Assembly: GCA_029204225.1 (NCBI GenBank)
Contig: CM055114.1
Location: 18,860,776-18,924,775 of the forward strand
Origin: Diphasiastrum complanatum
Taxonomy: Eukaryota > Streptophyta > Lycopodiopsida > Lycopodiales > Lycopodiaceae
Reading direction: 5' to 3'
DNA: 64,000 bases
The translations under genes were made by a program, and so were the position numbers. The number at the start of each line of letters is the position of its first letter. The first letter of the stretch is position 1. The notes under the pieces were generated by a model, which had not been told where the DNA came from, made no database searches, and saw nothing but the letters and a program-made list of their open reading frames with translations. Shown in pieces: positions 1 to 12,079 of the stretch.

Positions 1-307
1 TTTTAGAAGGAATTAAAAATCATCCAAACAATAGGTGAGATATGTTTTTATCATCTTAAATTGATGTTTTGTTTGTTTTTTATTGTTTGTATATATTTAC
101 GACAAATTTATACAAGATGAAACAATAAACAATCATTCCATACATAATGAGATAGAGATGATCAAATACAAAAGTTTATATTCATAATTCAAAAAAGTGT
201 ACATATTTGCATCTAATTCATGAAAAGAGCATTGATACTAATACTCTTTTTTTCTACTTTTGCAAATACTAAAAATACATCAAATCTAAGAAGTAATAGT
301 AGGCTTC
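1..307. other. AT-rich flank, no gene seen
   Basis: AT-rich sequence with no supported coding region, repeat or RNA gene. It lies just 3' of the last exon of the minus-strand transposase pseudogene and may be its 3' flank. Confidence 0.5.
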
Positions 308-1449
308 TCAGTCTTCGCTATCTTCTCCCTCATCGTTGTCCGAAGCCGAATCTTGTCCTTCGTCTTCGCCTTCGTCCCCTTCGTCTTCATTCCCTTCTTT
401 TCCTTGGTTTCCTCCCGTACTTTCTTCCACAAATGAAGCGGATGCCCTCTACATACACATTCACAAAACAGATTAATAATTATTAGCCAAACACATGTCA
501 TAAAATTGAAATGACATAAAAATTGTGTATCAAAAATAAGAAAAATACAAATTATGTAACAAAACTTCACCCTTGGATGTACGTCGTGTGCCGCAAGATG
601 ATCAACCAAGGCACAAATAGCCATGGCGATATCCAATATTGTACTCGGCATTTATATACTTACGCCCATAATCTTCAACCTACATCAACACAAATCAATG
701 ATTAGAAAAAAGCAAAAAAAAAATTGATAAACAATAAACATATGAAATGCAATTAGCTAAAAGTGAATTGCTTACAAATTGGGCATGCATATTGGCCTTG
801 CCTCCCGATCCAAGGTGAGATTGGCCTAAAACATTAAGCCTTGATTTAGTTGCCTCTCTTTGTTGCTTAAAGTGCTCGGGATTAGGATGCTTGGATTCAT
901 AAACAACTTTTTCCCAATCTTTTTTAGATGCCCATCCCGGCCTCTTCTTGCCTTACTACATAATCGTCTTAATGATTGGCACTTATGACGAATGTGCGTA
1001 CACATACTCGTCTTCGTCCCTTTGTCATTAAATCGATTTGGTTCTGGAAACTCACGGTACAATATATCAAGTATCTTGTCTTTGTCCCCTTGGTCTTGTT
1101 GCTCCCAAGGGTTAAACAAATCGTGACCAAAGTATTTAAGAGTAAGGTCGTGCAATCTATTGATGACGACCTTACCCCTAATGTCCATGATGATGGAACC
1201 ATCCTCATCAAGGTCATAGAAAATATTCGTGGATTCTTCCGACGGCATGTCCGTCGAAACGAATCCATGATCTTGTTGATCGGATTCTCCTTCGGAAAGA
1301 CAAAGGGCTTTCATCCTTTGCCTTTCCTCGGGAGATAGCATAGTATAAAAATCTCGCACTCGATTGAAATCCGATCCCAAGGCTTGTCCTCTTCCACCGG
1401 AAGAAGATCTTGGCCTCCTCCTTGATGCTCCGCTACCACTAGTAGACAT
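308..1449 (-). pseudogene. Ptta/En/Spm (TNPA-like, Transposase_24) transposase pseudogene, copy A
   Basis: A DNA-binding transposase protein of the plant Ptta/En/Spm family, an accessory protein of CACTA transposons. Three exons can be followed: 1449-776, 679-571 and 448-308, with GT-AG borders. Exon 1 starts MSTSGSGASRRRPRSSSGG and has a conserved core (RLHDLTLKYFGHDLF, then HIRHK). Near 945 a frameshift interrupts it, and the core continues in another frame as W(A)SKKDWEKV...KSR...HLGSGGK before the donor gtaagc. Exon 2 begins VEDYGRKYINAEYN and has a second frameshift, resuming as ALVDHLAAHDVHPR. Exon 3 is a very acidic tail of about 46 residues (EDEGDEGEDEGQD) ending TGA at 310-308. The exon order, borders and acidic end match the plus-strand relative at 2875-3858. 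Broken by at least two frameshifts. Family call is from motif recognition, not a search. Confidence 0.75.
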
Positions 1450-1725
1450 GACTATTGAGAGAAAGATATGAAGTTGTGAAAAAAACTTGGAAAGATATCA
1501 AATGTGAAAAATGAAAAAATGAAAGAGAGTGTGTGTGTGTGTGTGAGTGTGAGAAAGAGAGAGAGATGTGTGAGAGAGTGAAAAAGAAAAGCAAACTTTT
1601 AAATGTGTGTAAAATGAAAAGGAGGTGTGAAAGAGTGTGTGAAAGAGAAAGAGAGATTGGAAATTGGAGAGTGAAAGGTGTGTGTGTGAGAGAGAGAGAG
1701 AAAAAGAGAGATTGGAGAGTGAAAG

Positions 1726-1849
<124 letters not shown>

Positions 1850-2063
1850 TGAAGAGATTGAGAAAAGAGTGGAGAGGAGTGAAAAGAAATGAAACATTGA
1901 GAGTGAGATTAAGAGAGAGAGAGAGAAATGAGAGATTGAAAGCTTGAGAATGAGAGCTTGAGAGTGAGAGCTTGAGTGTGAGAGTTTGAGAGCCTCAAGG
2001 AATCCACAAAAAAGTGTGGAGAAATAATGAATGAGGCCCTTTATATTCATTTTCCAGATTTAA

Positions 2064-2137
2064 AGTGTCGTGTGGCTCTGCCACGCATTTTTTTGCCACG
2101 TGTGGCAGTGCCATGCAATTTTTTTTGCATGGAAATC
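2064..2137. repeat. Cluster of short GCCACG-type hairpins, copy A
   Basis: Closely packed inverted repeats: GTGGC-tct-GCCAC, the near-palindrome GCCACGTGTGGC, and CCATGCAA-T6-TTGCATGG. It sits about 620-690 bp upstream of the transposase start on minus. Such arrays of short direct and inverted motifs are typical of CACTA subterminal regions bound by TNPA, but no terminal CACTA sequence was found here, so that role is inference. Confidence 0.7.
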
Positions 2138-2551
2138 CGTGATTACGGCTTGGTATGTGTCATATGGCGAGTGGTTTGCCAAAATGACAAATTATGGAAG
2201 TAAAAAAATGATTTGACTCTAATTTTAGAAATAATTTTTGAGGACAAAAGCATGTGGGTGATATGACATATTTTGAGTACCAGAGGACCATGTTTATTTT
2301 GAAGATTTTGATGAGTTTTTGAAAAGGACAAATGAGTATTAATTGTATTTTGATTTGGTATAAGACAAGTAGATGATTTGATATGGTTGGTCTTTACGAA
2401 CAAGAAAACATGCATGTTTATTACTTACCCTGTTAACTTGTCTTCATCGCTAGAATGATCTGAATGTAATTCATCTCGTTGTGATTAACTGCATATATGC
2501 ACAAGTACAAAACACAAATAACATAAAATTAATCATTTTTTCAAGAATGAT

Positions 2552-2700
2552 AAGTTGGTTCTTATCTTTCGATATTTAGATAGCATGATTCTTATCTTCT
2601 GATATTTAGATAACATGGTTTTTATCTTTCGAGAATGGTATGATTCTAATGTTTTAGTTTTTAGATAGTAGTATTCTTACACGTTGTCGCTTATATGATT
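2552..2700. repeat. Degenerate tandem repeat, about 30 bp unit
   Basis: Roughly four imperfect copies of a unit containing ATTCTTATCTTTCGATATTT and AGATAGCATG. No coding potential seen. Confidence 0.7.
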
Positions 2701-2874
2701 CTTATGCATCTTGGTATAGGTTCTAAACGCATATCTATCTCTTCTTTTGTTATCACAGGCATGAAAGTCCCACTCCAATATGCATGAAAGTTCTGTAGTC
2801 AATTTTCTTTTCTACTTCATCTCAATATCTTAGGGTTTATTGTAATGTATTGTATGTTTATGAATGTAGTAATC

Positions 2875-3858
2875 ATGTCGAGGTGAAAGCTCTGGAGACT
2901 TTGTTTCAACTTTTTATGCATCATTAACTCTTGAGCAGATAGCACAACTGCAAGATATGCTTAGCCAAGATGTGGGTGGTTCCTCACAAGCGGCCGCAGC
3001 TCCCACCCCTACCAAAGAGTCATCCACCAATCATTATTATGATGTGGATCCTTGAGGTAACATAATTGCCAACAGAAAAGAGATGGTGGTGTTGGACCGG
3101 CTCTATTCTTTATGCCAAAGCCATTTTGATGACAGATTGTTTAATAAATGGTCCGACTAACCTGCCACCGATAAATGACAGGTTATTGGTACCCTTCGTG
3201 ACGAATTCCAACAAGAAGAGAAATTCGATGAGAAGAAAATTCAGAAGCATATGAGCTTATGGATTAGGCATCGCCGTGGTATGGCATGACGAGCTTATAG
3301 GGACGGGCAATCCAAGCCCTCCTGGTGTCCAAGAAGTGATTGAAACCGTGTAAAAGCAGATGAACGAACACTAGATATATACAAGATTCAGAAAGATGCC
3401 GCAGCCGCTAAGATGCATGGGATAGGCAATCCCAGGTTGGGCTCGAGCGGAAAGACGGGATTGCAAGCAAGCATGATAAGTGAACCTAAACTGCTCTTAT
3501 AGTTTATCTTTGATTTTATATGTTTTTATGTTTTAGTATGCATTATGACTAGCTGCTCCAACGTAGCCCTAAATTAATTTCAACTTAAATTGAATGCATG
3601 GACAGGTGGCTGACTATGGACGTCTGCCAACTAAGGACGAGTACAACTTTGCCTTCAGTGAATCATACGAGGCATTATTCGACAAACTAAAGAGTGAGGG
3701 TCATCCTCCAAATGTAAGTACTAGTTTTTGTATTCATACTAATGTGGTTTGTAATCCGACATCAATTTTATTTTATTTAATACGATCGAGCATTAAATAT
3801 TAATGTGGTTTGTTTGCTTGTGTTCATGTAGACTGGACATCACGACGACGATGAGTAG
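2875..3858 (+). pseudogene. Ptta/En/Spm (TNPA-like) transposase pseudogene on plus
   Basis: A diverged relative of the copies at 308-1449 and 4386-4813, in the opposite orientation. Exon 1 runs from a likely ATG at 2875 to about 3472. After an early frameshift the frame reads FYASLTLEQIAQLQDML, then STNHYYDVDP, VVLDRLYSLCQSHFDDRLF and LWIRHRRG, colinear with copy A (STNIFYDLD, VVINRLHDLTLKYFGHDLF, HIRHK). In-frame stops include TGA at 3053-3055, a TAA, and further TGAs; the TGA codons could come from CGA. Exon 2 (3606-3713) reads VADYGRLPTKDEYNFAF... to EGHPPN, with acceptor acag and donor gtaagt. Exon 3 (3832-3858) is the short acidic end TGHHDDDE then TAG. The donor of exon 1 looks damaged (gataag). 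Confidence 0.75.
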
Positions 3859-4385
3859 ATTAGTTTTATAAGTTTTAGTTGATGCGGTTTTTAGTTGACC
3901 TTCGATCTAGAGAGACTCATGCAAAATTAAAGCACCAATTTTGTAATACATTGATTAATATTATGAATATATTATTATTGCAAATGATCGTGCTATATTG
4001 CCATTGCTTTTATATGTGCAATGTTCTTTTTTCAAAAATTGCAATGTCGAATTTCGAGATGTGGATTGACGTAATAACCAACTAAGAATTCAAAACCATG
4101 TGCAATGTCAGATTTCAAGACAAGAATCAATATCATATATAGAAATCTAAATGAAATTTATGATGTGCATAACGCAATGCAATAAAGTATTGTCATTCAT
4201 AATGCATATGAAGTAATGCAATAAAGAATAGAAATGAAAAGTAATTTAAGAATAAAAAGTACCTCATGCTTAGCTTGTTATTTGATCCAAATGTTGAATG
4301 CAACTCAAAAATATTGTCTCAAAAACAATTCATGAATATTGCTTCTCCAAGAACACTCCAAGAACAGCCCGATAAAAATGCGGGC
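3859..4385. other. AT-rich spacer, no gene seen
   Basis: Sequence between the plus-strand transposase pseudogene and the breakpoint of duplicated copy B. AT-rich; no coding, RNA or repeat feature that I can support. Confidence 0.5.
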
Positions 4386-4813
4386 TTGTCATTAAATCGA
4401 TTTGGTTGTGAAAACTCACGGTACAATATATCAAGTATCTTGTCTTTGTCCCCTTGGTCTTGTTGCTCCCAAGGGTTAAACAAATCGTGACCAAAGTATT
4501 TAAGAGTAAGGTCGTGCAATCTATTGATGACTACCTTACCCCTAATGTCCATGATGATGGAACCATCCTCATCAAGGTCATAGAAAATATTCGTGGATTC
4601 TTCCGACGGCATGTCCGTCGAAACGAATCCACGATCTTGTTGATCGGATTCTCCTTCGGAAAGACAAAGGGCTTTCATCCTTTGCCTTTCCTCGGGAGAT
4701 AGCATAGTATAAAAATCTCGCACTCGATCGGAATCCAATCCCAAGGCTTGTCCTCTTCCACCAGATGAGGATCTTGGCCTCCTCCTTGATGCTCCACTAC
4801 CACTAGTAGACAT
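4386..4813 (-). pseudogene. Truncated Ptta/En/Spm transposase pseudogene, copy B
   Basis: The first about 143 codons of the same gene as copy A, starting with the same ATG context and nearly identical sequence (RVRDFYTMLSPEERQRMKAL, then RLHDLTLKYFGHDLF). At 4386, the duplication breakpoint, the family sequence stops inside exon 1 just after NRFNDK. The frame continues into unrelated DNA to a stop at 4319. It therefore lacks the conserved tryptophan and HLGSGGK region, the later exons and the acidic tail. It cannot encode a complete protein. Confidence 0.85.
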
Positions 4814-5053
4814 GACTATTGAGAGAAAGATATGAAATTGTGAAAAAAACTTGGAAAGATATCAAATGTGAAAAATGAAAAAATGAAAGAGTGTTGTGTG
4901 TGTGTGTGTGTGTGTGTGTGAGTGTGAGAAAGAGAGAGAGATGTGTGAGAGAGTGAAAAAGAAAAGCAAACTTTTAAATGTGTGAAAAATGAAAAGGAGG
5001 TGTGAAAGAGTGTGTGAAAGAGAAAGAGAGATTGGAAATTGGAGAGTGAAAGA

Positions 5054-5188
<135 letters not shown>

Positions 5189-5398
5189 TGAAGAGATTGA
5201 GAAAAGAGTTGAGAGGAGTGAAAAGAAATGAAACATTGAGAGTGAGATTAAGAGAGAGAGAGAAATGAGAGATTGAAAGCTTGAGAGTGAGAGCTTGAGA
5301 GTGAGAGCTTGAGTGTGAGAGTTTGAGAGCCTCAAGAAATCCACAAGAAAGCGTGGAGAACTAATGAATGAGGCCCTTTATATTCATTTTCCAGATTT

Positions 5399-5473
5399 AA
5401 AGTGTTGTGTGGCTCTGCCACGCATTTTTTTGCCACGCGTGGCAGTGCCATGCAATTTTTTTTGCATGGAAAT
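5399..5473. repeat. Cluster of short GCCACG-type hairpins, copy B
   Basis: Same hairpins as in copy A. Here the central element is the perfect 12 bp palindrome GCCACGCGTGGC, where copy A has GCCACGTGTGGC. Confidence 0.75.
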
Positions 5474-5886
5474 CCGTGATTACGGCTTGGTATGTGTCAT
5501 ATGGCGAGTGGTTTGCCAAAATGACAAATTATGGAAGTAAAAAAATGATTTGACTCTAATTTTAGAAATAATTTTTGAGGACAAAAGCATGTGGGTGATA
5601 TGACATATTTTGAGTACCAGAGGACCATGTTTATTTTGAAGATTTTGATGAGTTTTTGAAAAGGACAAATGAGTATTAATTGTATTTTGATTTGGTATAA
5701 GACAAGTAGATGATTTGATATGGTTGGTACAAAATGACCATGTGTTTAAGAGAATTTTGTGATTTAAATAAAATGACAAATGTAAATATGTGGTTTGATG
5801 GCGCATATAAGTTGTGAAGATTATATAGTTTATAAAGTATTAATTAATTTGTTATATATGTGTCTCTTAGAAACCCTTTCCGAACC

Positions 5887-6190
5887 TTATCTCATGTGAT
5901 ATCAGCTATCGCAGTATACTAGACTTGGGATTGGTTGAGTCTGATCACTTGATGAGCCGTGTCGAGTGGTAAGCAACAAAACCACGCATAGACATAAAAT
6001 TCAAGTCATCACGTGTAATAGGGGTTTGACAAGGAGTTGAACTTGAATTGTCTTGATATATTACTTGTTGAGTCTAGTCACTTGATAGAGCCATGTCAAG
6101 TAATAAGCAACAAAATCTATGTTAGGTAGAAAATTTTGACTTTTTCGAGTGATAGAGACACCAAAATGGGGCAATTTACATTGATAGACA
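5887..6190. repeat. Direct repeat about 305 bp, first copy (partner 7221-7525)
   Basis: Begins ttatctcatgtgatat and ends ttacattgatagaca, as does the partner. It is itself bracketed by two copies of a roughly 32 bp sequence containing CTTAGAAACCCTTTCCGA (5855-5886 and 6196-6228). It contains two hairpin units of the larger array. Confidence 0.85.
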
Positions 6191-7220
6191 TATTTATATA
6201 TGTGTCCCTTAGAAACCCTTTCCGACCCTTTTGGGTTCAAACGTACTGGGTCAGAATGTTTTTTAAAAATAAAAAAACATGTGTTAAGCTGGGCGCAATC
6301 TTCCTTCTTCTTTTTTGTAATACACTGAGGGACGCTAGATATACTACTACTTCCATGAAGTATGGTACCAATGAGCTAATAGATTTCGAGGAACATGGTT
6401 GTGTGTTGTGCGGTTAAAGCCAGTTGAAGGAAGATTAAGGATAGAAGAGATCTGAAATCTCTGTGGGTGGAATCCGAGGAGGGATTGGAGGTGGGTTTTG
6501 TTTGTGAATGGATTGTTGATGGATGGAGATGAGAGCAATTGACAAGAGCACAGGGGAATGTGGTGGGGTGTTTTCGGATTTTGTGTTGAGTGGATGGAAA
6601 GGAAATAACTGGGCGGACATTGTTAGATGATTTCTAGCATTGAGGAATGGATCAAACATCTTTGTTTGTGAAATCCTTGGCTGTGGTCTTGTGTAGAGGT
6701 GCTACCAGCAATGCTAATAGGATCGCCATGACTAATTGATTGTATCACAGTCAAATCTGATTTCAGAAGATCATTGAGAGCGTAAAATGGGTTTTTCTTG
6801 AGATAGTGATAGGGGACAAGAAAAAATTGAACATTTGCAATGTCCATCTGTTGAAGTGCTCATGCTCCTATATTAGATCACTGCTGCTGTAATCTCTTCT
6901 TAAAATAAAACTATTGCTCTCTTGTCCTTCCAAGCAGCAAACTAATTATCCTGCCCAAGGACTAGATTCAATCTATCAGGGGCCAAAATTGATTGTTCCA
7001 AATCATAGATTGACCAATTTCAGTCACTCGATCTTCTATGTCAAGTGATAAGGACCAAGATCTTGTATTGGACATTAGATTTGAACAATCTAAAATGATG
7101 GGAATCGACTTTAATCTATTTCATGAGCACACAATTTCTTGAATTTGGTCAATTTATGAGAAACCTTTAGTGATATGCACCAAAAGTGAGCTATTCCAAA
7201 ATATACACGTTAGATTTTAG

Positions 7221-7525
7221 TTATCTCATGTGATATGAGCTATCTTAGTATATTAGACTTGGGATTGGTTGAGCCTGATCACTTGATGAGCCGTGTCGAG
7301 TGATAAGCAACAAAACCACGCATAGACATAAGATTTAAGTCATCACGTGTAATAGGGGTTTGACAAGGGGTTGAACTTGAGTTGTCTTAATATATTACTT
7401 GTTGAGTATAGTCACTTGATAGAGCCATGTCAAGTAATAAGCAACAAAATCATATGTTAGGTAGCAAATTTTGACTTTTTCGAGTGATAGAGATAGCAAA
7501 ATGGGGCTATTTACATTGATAGACA
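7221..7525. repeat. Direct repeat about 305 bp, second copy (partner 5887-6190)
   Basis: Second copy of the 305 bp unit, same orientation, with scattered substitutions, lying about 1 kb further on within the same array. Confidence 0.85.
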
Positions 7526-7785
7526 CCAAGATTGAGATATCTGATGTGATGTTGGTCAATTATGATCACTCAAAGAACAATGATGAGTAATTAGGACCAA
7601 AGCTGAGTTGTCTCACATGTAAGCACAACATTCAAAGTTACATGAATGTCGTAACCTCGAAATTACTATAACTTGATCACTCAATGCCTTATCTCAAGTG
7701 ATAGACAATAATTTTGAGCTATATCGCATGATAGGGGTCAATTCCATTGATAAGTGATAAAAAATAATCAATCTAAACGTATTGC

Positions 7786-8226
7786 ATGATGGAAGACCAA
7801 GAAGAAAATCCAAAGCATGGCAAAAGTGATGATGATCAAGAATTAAGCTCTAAAGGAAAGAAGAAACACAAAGCCAAACAAAAGTGCTTCGTTTGTGGAA
7901 GGCACTTTGCATCCCAGTGCTACAAAAAGAAGAATGCACAAGATGAGAGTAAGCAAGACAACCTTACCATTGAGGATTATGAGGATGAAGTTGATTCATT
8001 CTTGATGGCATCTACACCAACAAGCAAGAGCTACTCCAATGATACATGGTGGATTGAGAGTGAGGCTAGTCTTGGATCTCTTTAAGTCTTGGATCCTCTA
8101 AAATATTGGATATAGAAAATGTACTCTATGTTTCTAATCTTACTAGGAGCTTGCTTGGTGTTGGGCAACTAGTGGATAGTGGTTTAGATGTTCATTTTAA
8201 GGAAGGTGTTTGCTCTATTATGATAC
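7786..8226 (+). pseudogene. Ty1/copia gag-protease remnant
   Basis: A short piece of a copia polyprotein. The nucleocapsid knuckle reads CFVCGRHFASQC, one residue short of the normal CX2CX4HX4C spacing because a Gly is missing. It is followed by an acidic stretch, STPTS, and DTWWIESEA where an intact protease has WWIDSGA, so the catalytic Asp is replaced by Glu. After a stop near 8085 and a deletion the next frame reads ENVLYVSNLTRSLLGVGQL and DSGLDVHFKEGVCSI. The closest relative in this window is the element at 55191-59169. No LTR was found around it. Confidence 0.7.
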
Positions 8227-8465
8227 TTGCATTGTAAACGGATTTAAGCAAACGAGGCTATTCTCAAAGGCTCGCAAGCAACCATTTACTAACTCTAAGT
8301 CATTAGATCTCATTCATAGTAGATTTGAAACTAGTTGAGTCTAATTCCTTGATTAGCCATGTCGAGTGATCAGTATCAAAACCACACGTTAGGCATCAAA
8401 TTTGAACTATTCCAAGTGATAGGTACCAAATTCAAGCTATTTCAATGTCTTGAAGTCACTATGAA

Positions 8466-10203
8466 TTGTCATCTAGCTCTAATGACGATGACAACAGTCA
8501 CTCCATATCCAAAACAAGATTGGCATACGATGGGCCGCACATAAATCAACCATCATGTCGTGAGCATATGGGATTGAGAGCCATGATGAAAATAGATGAA
8601 CAACAATGTGCCAAAGCAAATCAGCCTCGATCTTCTTCTTCTTCTTCTTCAGAATCAAGATCAAGTGCTGAAAATAATTTTTGCATTTAAGATGAAGTTG
8701 AAATCATGAACAACTTGATAAATAACATCTATGAGCATTATGATATGGAAGAACGCACTGAACATGATAGCGAATCATTTATTAGTGCCGAGGAAAAAAA
8801 ATTGAGAGAAGATTCAAACACACCGTCATATCTTGGAGCAAAGACATCTCCTTTGGCCGCTTCATTGCTCATATTGAACCTCCAAGCAAAATATAAATGG
8901 AGTGATACAAGTGTGACATTTTTATTTGGGTAAATAAGATTGAGATTCTTTTTTAAGAATTTAATAGATGTGTTGTTCAAGTCAAATGTTTTAGTTGGCT
9001 AAATGATCTTTTATTTTATATTATGAAATTTCATTTCATTATGTACAGGTTATTGTGCAAACTACTCCCAGAAGGAAACACTATGTTAGAGACAAGAGGT
9101 GAGGCATGAAAAATGTTGAGTGCAATGGGAATGGACTATACATTACATCATGATTGTCCAAAAGATTGCATCTTATATTGTGGTGAGTATCGAGGGTTAA
9201 AAGCTTGTCCTATATTCGATATTCTTCGATATTGAGATGACTTACAAGGGACCACTATCCCATGCAAGGTGTTACGACACTTTCCAATAATCCCACGATT
9301 GCAACGATTGTTTTGTTGCAAGTCTCTTGCAGAATTTGTGAATTGGCATGCTAGTCATCGTTCTTCGGATGAGAGTACCCTCAAACTTTCCTGTGTGGAA
9401 ACACATTGACAAAGAATATCCATGTTTCGCAAGTGAAACAAGAAATATAAGATTTGGACTTGCAACAGACGGGGTTAACCCCTTTGGAAAAATGTCAAGC
9501 ACGTGGTCTACTTGGCCAGTGGTGTTGGTCAACTATAACATTCCACCTTGGCTAAGCATCAAAAAAGGACATCTCATGCTAGCACTTCTAATTCCTGGAA
9601 AACATAAAGTTAAAAATATGGATATCTACTTTGAACCACTAATTGAGGAACTAGAACTACAATGGAAGGGAGTCCAAGCATATGACATCTCACGTCCACT
9701 TCAAGACAAAACATTTTTGTTGCGGGTGACTATAAAATGAAATCATTTGTAATGTTTGTATATTTGTTTTTTATGCATGCAATATTTATGCTTTAAAAAA
9801 ATTCTATTTATAGCACGAATTGGATTTGATTCTTTTATGTATTACAACATCTGGATATCGCGCGTGTCTCATTTGTGGACCAAATATTGATGCTCGCCAC
9901 TCACGTCATTTAAACAAAGTTGTGTATGAAAATCATCGCAAGTACTTGCATGATGAAAATGTGAGAAAGAAACAAGAAGAGGCTTTGGAGGAAGATTGAA
10001 AACAAGAATGCCTCCAAAGAGAATGTCCATGGCAGATTGGCACAAACTTTGGATTGAATCCGAGACTAAGCCAATCAATGGTATGAAAAGACTATCCATC
10101 TTTCATTGTTTACCATATTGGAATAACCTTTTGATCAATCACTTGCTTGATCCTATGCACATATTCAAAAATGTAGGTGAATCAATATGGAAACAACCTC
10201 TCA
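8466..10203 (+). pseudogene. CACTA (En/Spm) TNP2-type transposase pseudogene (Transposase_21)
   Basis: The catalytic transposase of CACTA DNA transposons. Recognisable blocks in order: a Ser-rich N-terminus; PSYLGAKTSPLAASLLILNL (8822-8881), after which a possible intron follows; DCPKDCILYCGEY (about 9150); KVLRHFPIIPRLQRLF; then after a frameshift near 9370, FASETRNIRFGLATDGVNPFG, STWPVVLVNYNIPPWL, LALLIPGKHKVKNMDIYFEP and WKGVQAYD; GYRACLICGPN (about 9855); and, after another frameshift, GMKRLSIFHCLPYWNNLL with DPMHIFKNV (10149-10175). These match the TNP2 family. The C-terminal third is missing because copia sequence replaces it after about 10200. Stops and frameshifts rule out function. 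Confidence 0.85.
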
Positions 10204-12071
10204 AATTTATATCTACCTAATGACTTAGTAAAAATATCTGCCATTTAATCTTCAGATTTACAAAAAACAAGATCAATGGCTCCATCAAGAATATTCTCTC
10301 GAATAAAATGATAGTGTATTTCGATGTGCTTGGTTCGAGCATGTAAAACTAGATTTTTGGCAAGGTGAATACCGCTTTGATTGTCGCAAGATATAGTAGT
10401 CGCATCCACCTGTGGCTAACCTAAATCCACAAGCAATTTTTGTAACCATACCGCTTCTTGTATAGCATTGTTGAGTGCTCGATATTGAGCTTCCATTGGT
10501 GATAAAGCTACTGTAGGTTGCTTTTTGCTGCTCCATGAAATTGCAGCTGTACCATAACTGAATGTATGATCATTGGTAGATCTTCTGTCATCAATATTAC
10601 CTGCCCAATCGGCCTCTGTATAACCTACCAACATTGGCGCTTCAGGCTGATCATACTTCAAACCAAAATTTAATGTCCCTCAAATGTATCTGATAATACA
10701 TTTAACAGACTTCCAATGTGCTTGACTAGGATCTTGCATAAATTGACTAACAACACCAACAACATAAGAAATGGTGTGTGTGTCAAATAAATCAGACTAC
10801 CCACCAGCTGTCTATACAAATAAGCATCCACTTTCTCATATTCATCATATGCAGTAAGCTTCATGTTGACATCCGTAGGTGTACTCAAGGGCTTACAATC
10901 CTACATATTGAACTTATAAAGCAAATCTCGTGCATATTTGCTTTGTGTAAGAAAGACCATGTCTTTTTTTTGCCATACTTCAATGCCAAGACAGTAGTGC
11001 ATCAATCCTAGATCACTCATGTCAAAAGCATTGGAAAGATTTGATTTGATTTCATTAATTAACCTCTCATTACTTCCTGTAATAATCAAATCATCCACGT
11101 ACAACACAATGAACACTATATCTGAATCTTGTCTTAGAACGTTAAGATTAGGATCAACATCACTCTTTACCATTCCCCTTCGCTTGAAGTGCTCATCAAT
11201 GCAAGAGTACCATGCTCGTGGTGCTTGCTTCAATCCATATATGGCTTTGTTGAGTTTACAAACCAAGTGATCTCTTCTTGACTCAACAAACCCTTGAGGT
11301 TGCTCTAAATATACCTCTTCATCCAATACTCCATTAAGAAAAGCAGATTTGACATCCATTTGCTGGATTTTCCAACCATAGAAAGCAGAAATTGCAATGA
11401 TAGAACGAATAGTTACCATTTTGGCTACAGGTGCGAAGGTCTCCTCAAAGTCTATACCTTCCTGCTGCTCAAAACCTTTTGCAACTAATTATGCCTTGTA
11501 CTTGTTGAGTTGCCCATCTGCTCCATACTTTGTCTTGTAGATCCACTTACATGTGATAGGCATATTACCATCAGGTAGCTCAACCAAGTCCCACGTTTTG
11601 TTCTTCGATATAGCCTCCATTTCCTGTTTCCATAGCTGCATGCCACTCCTTGTGTTCCTTTGCTTCATTGAAAGTTTTAGGTTCTTGAGTCGTTAAGATG
11701 GATCCCATTAGGGCTAGATTCATCTCTAATCTTGCAGGAGGTTTTCGATTTCTACTTGATCTTCTAAGCTCTCCATGCTCACTAGATTCGAGAGTATCTC
11801 CCTTCTTTGCACCATCTGTGACTAATAAGTACCATTTAGGTACTCTCTTGGGAATCTCAGCATCAGACTTGTCTTTGTCCAATGGATTTTCTATATCAAA
11901 ATCCACTTCGTTCTTGACCTGTACTTTCACTCCCGAATCAAAAGGTTCAATGATTACTTCAGATTGTTTACCTTGGCCCATCTCGTCAAACGTAGCATCC
12001 TCAATGCAGGGCTCTAAACTAGTGGCTACAATGCATGTCCTGTTTGTGGCGAGTATTTGCAAGCACATCAC
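10204..12071 (-). pseudogene. Ty1/copia RT-RNase H remnant
   Basis: The 3' part of a copia polyprotein, reading on minus from about 12071 to about 10204. Blocks: LRRSSRNRKPP linker; KTFNEAKEHKEWHAAM; after a frameshift, RT with MDVKSAFLNGVLDEEVYLEQ, YGLKQAPRAWY and the catalytic YVDDLIITG (around 11090); SPTDV-type linker; QLVGSLIYLT; and RNase H with DRRSTNDHTF, AAISWSSKKQPTVALSPMEA and, after another shift, CDNQSG, HARTKHIEI and MADIFTKSLGR. No gag, integrase or LTR is attached. Its end abuts the CACTA pseudogene with no spacer. Confidence 0.85.
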
Positions 12072-12079
12072 TCAGTTTC

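Larger units (their letters stand above)
5887..8460. repeat. Degenerate array of hairpin-containing units, about 130 bp period in the best part
   Basis: The motif TCACTTGA - about 10 nt - TCAAGTGA, an inverted repeat, recurs with decay around 5948, 6077, 7024, 7275, 7405, 7562, 7674 and 8345, usually followed by TAAGCAxCAAAA. Two adjacent units make the 305 bp direct repeats. Much of the intervening sequence (6230-7015) shows no gene. Confidence 0.6.

Noticed and set aside
976-1338. Plus-strand open frames inside the minus-strand transposase copies (also 4454-4702)
   Set aside because: They mirror the conserved minus-strand coding exon; no independent motif.
5887-8460. CRISPR array
   Set aside because: The repeats are long, diverged and irregularly spaced, in an evident plant nuclear context with no cas genes.
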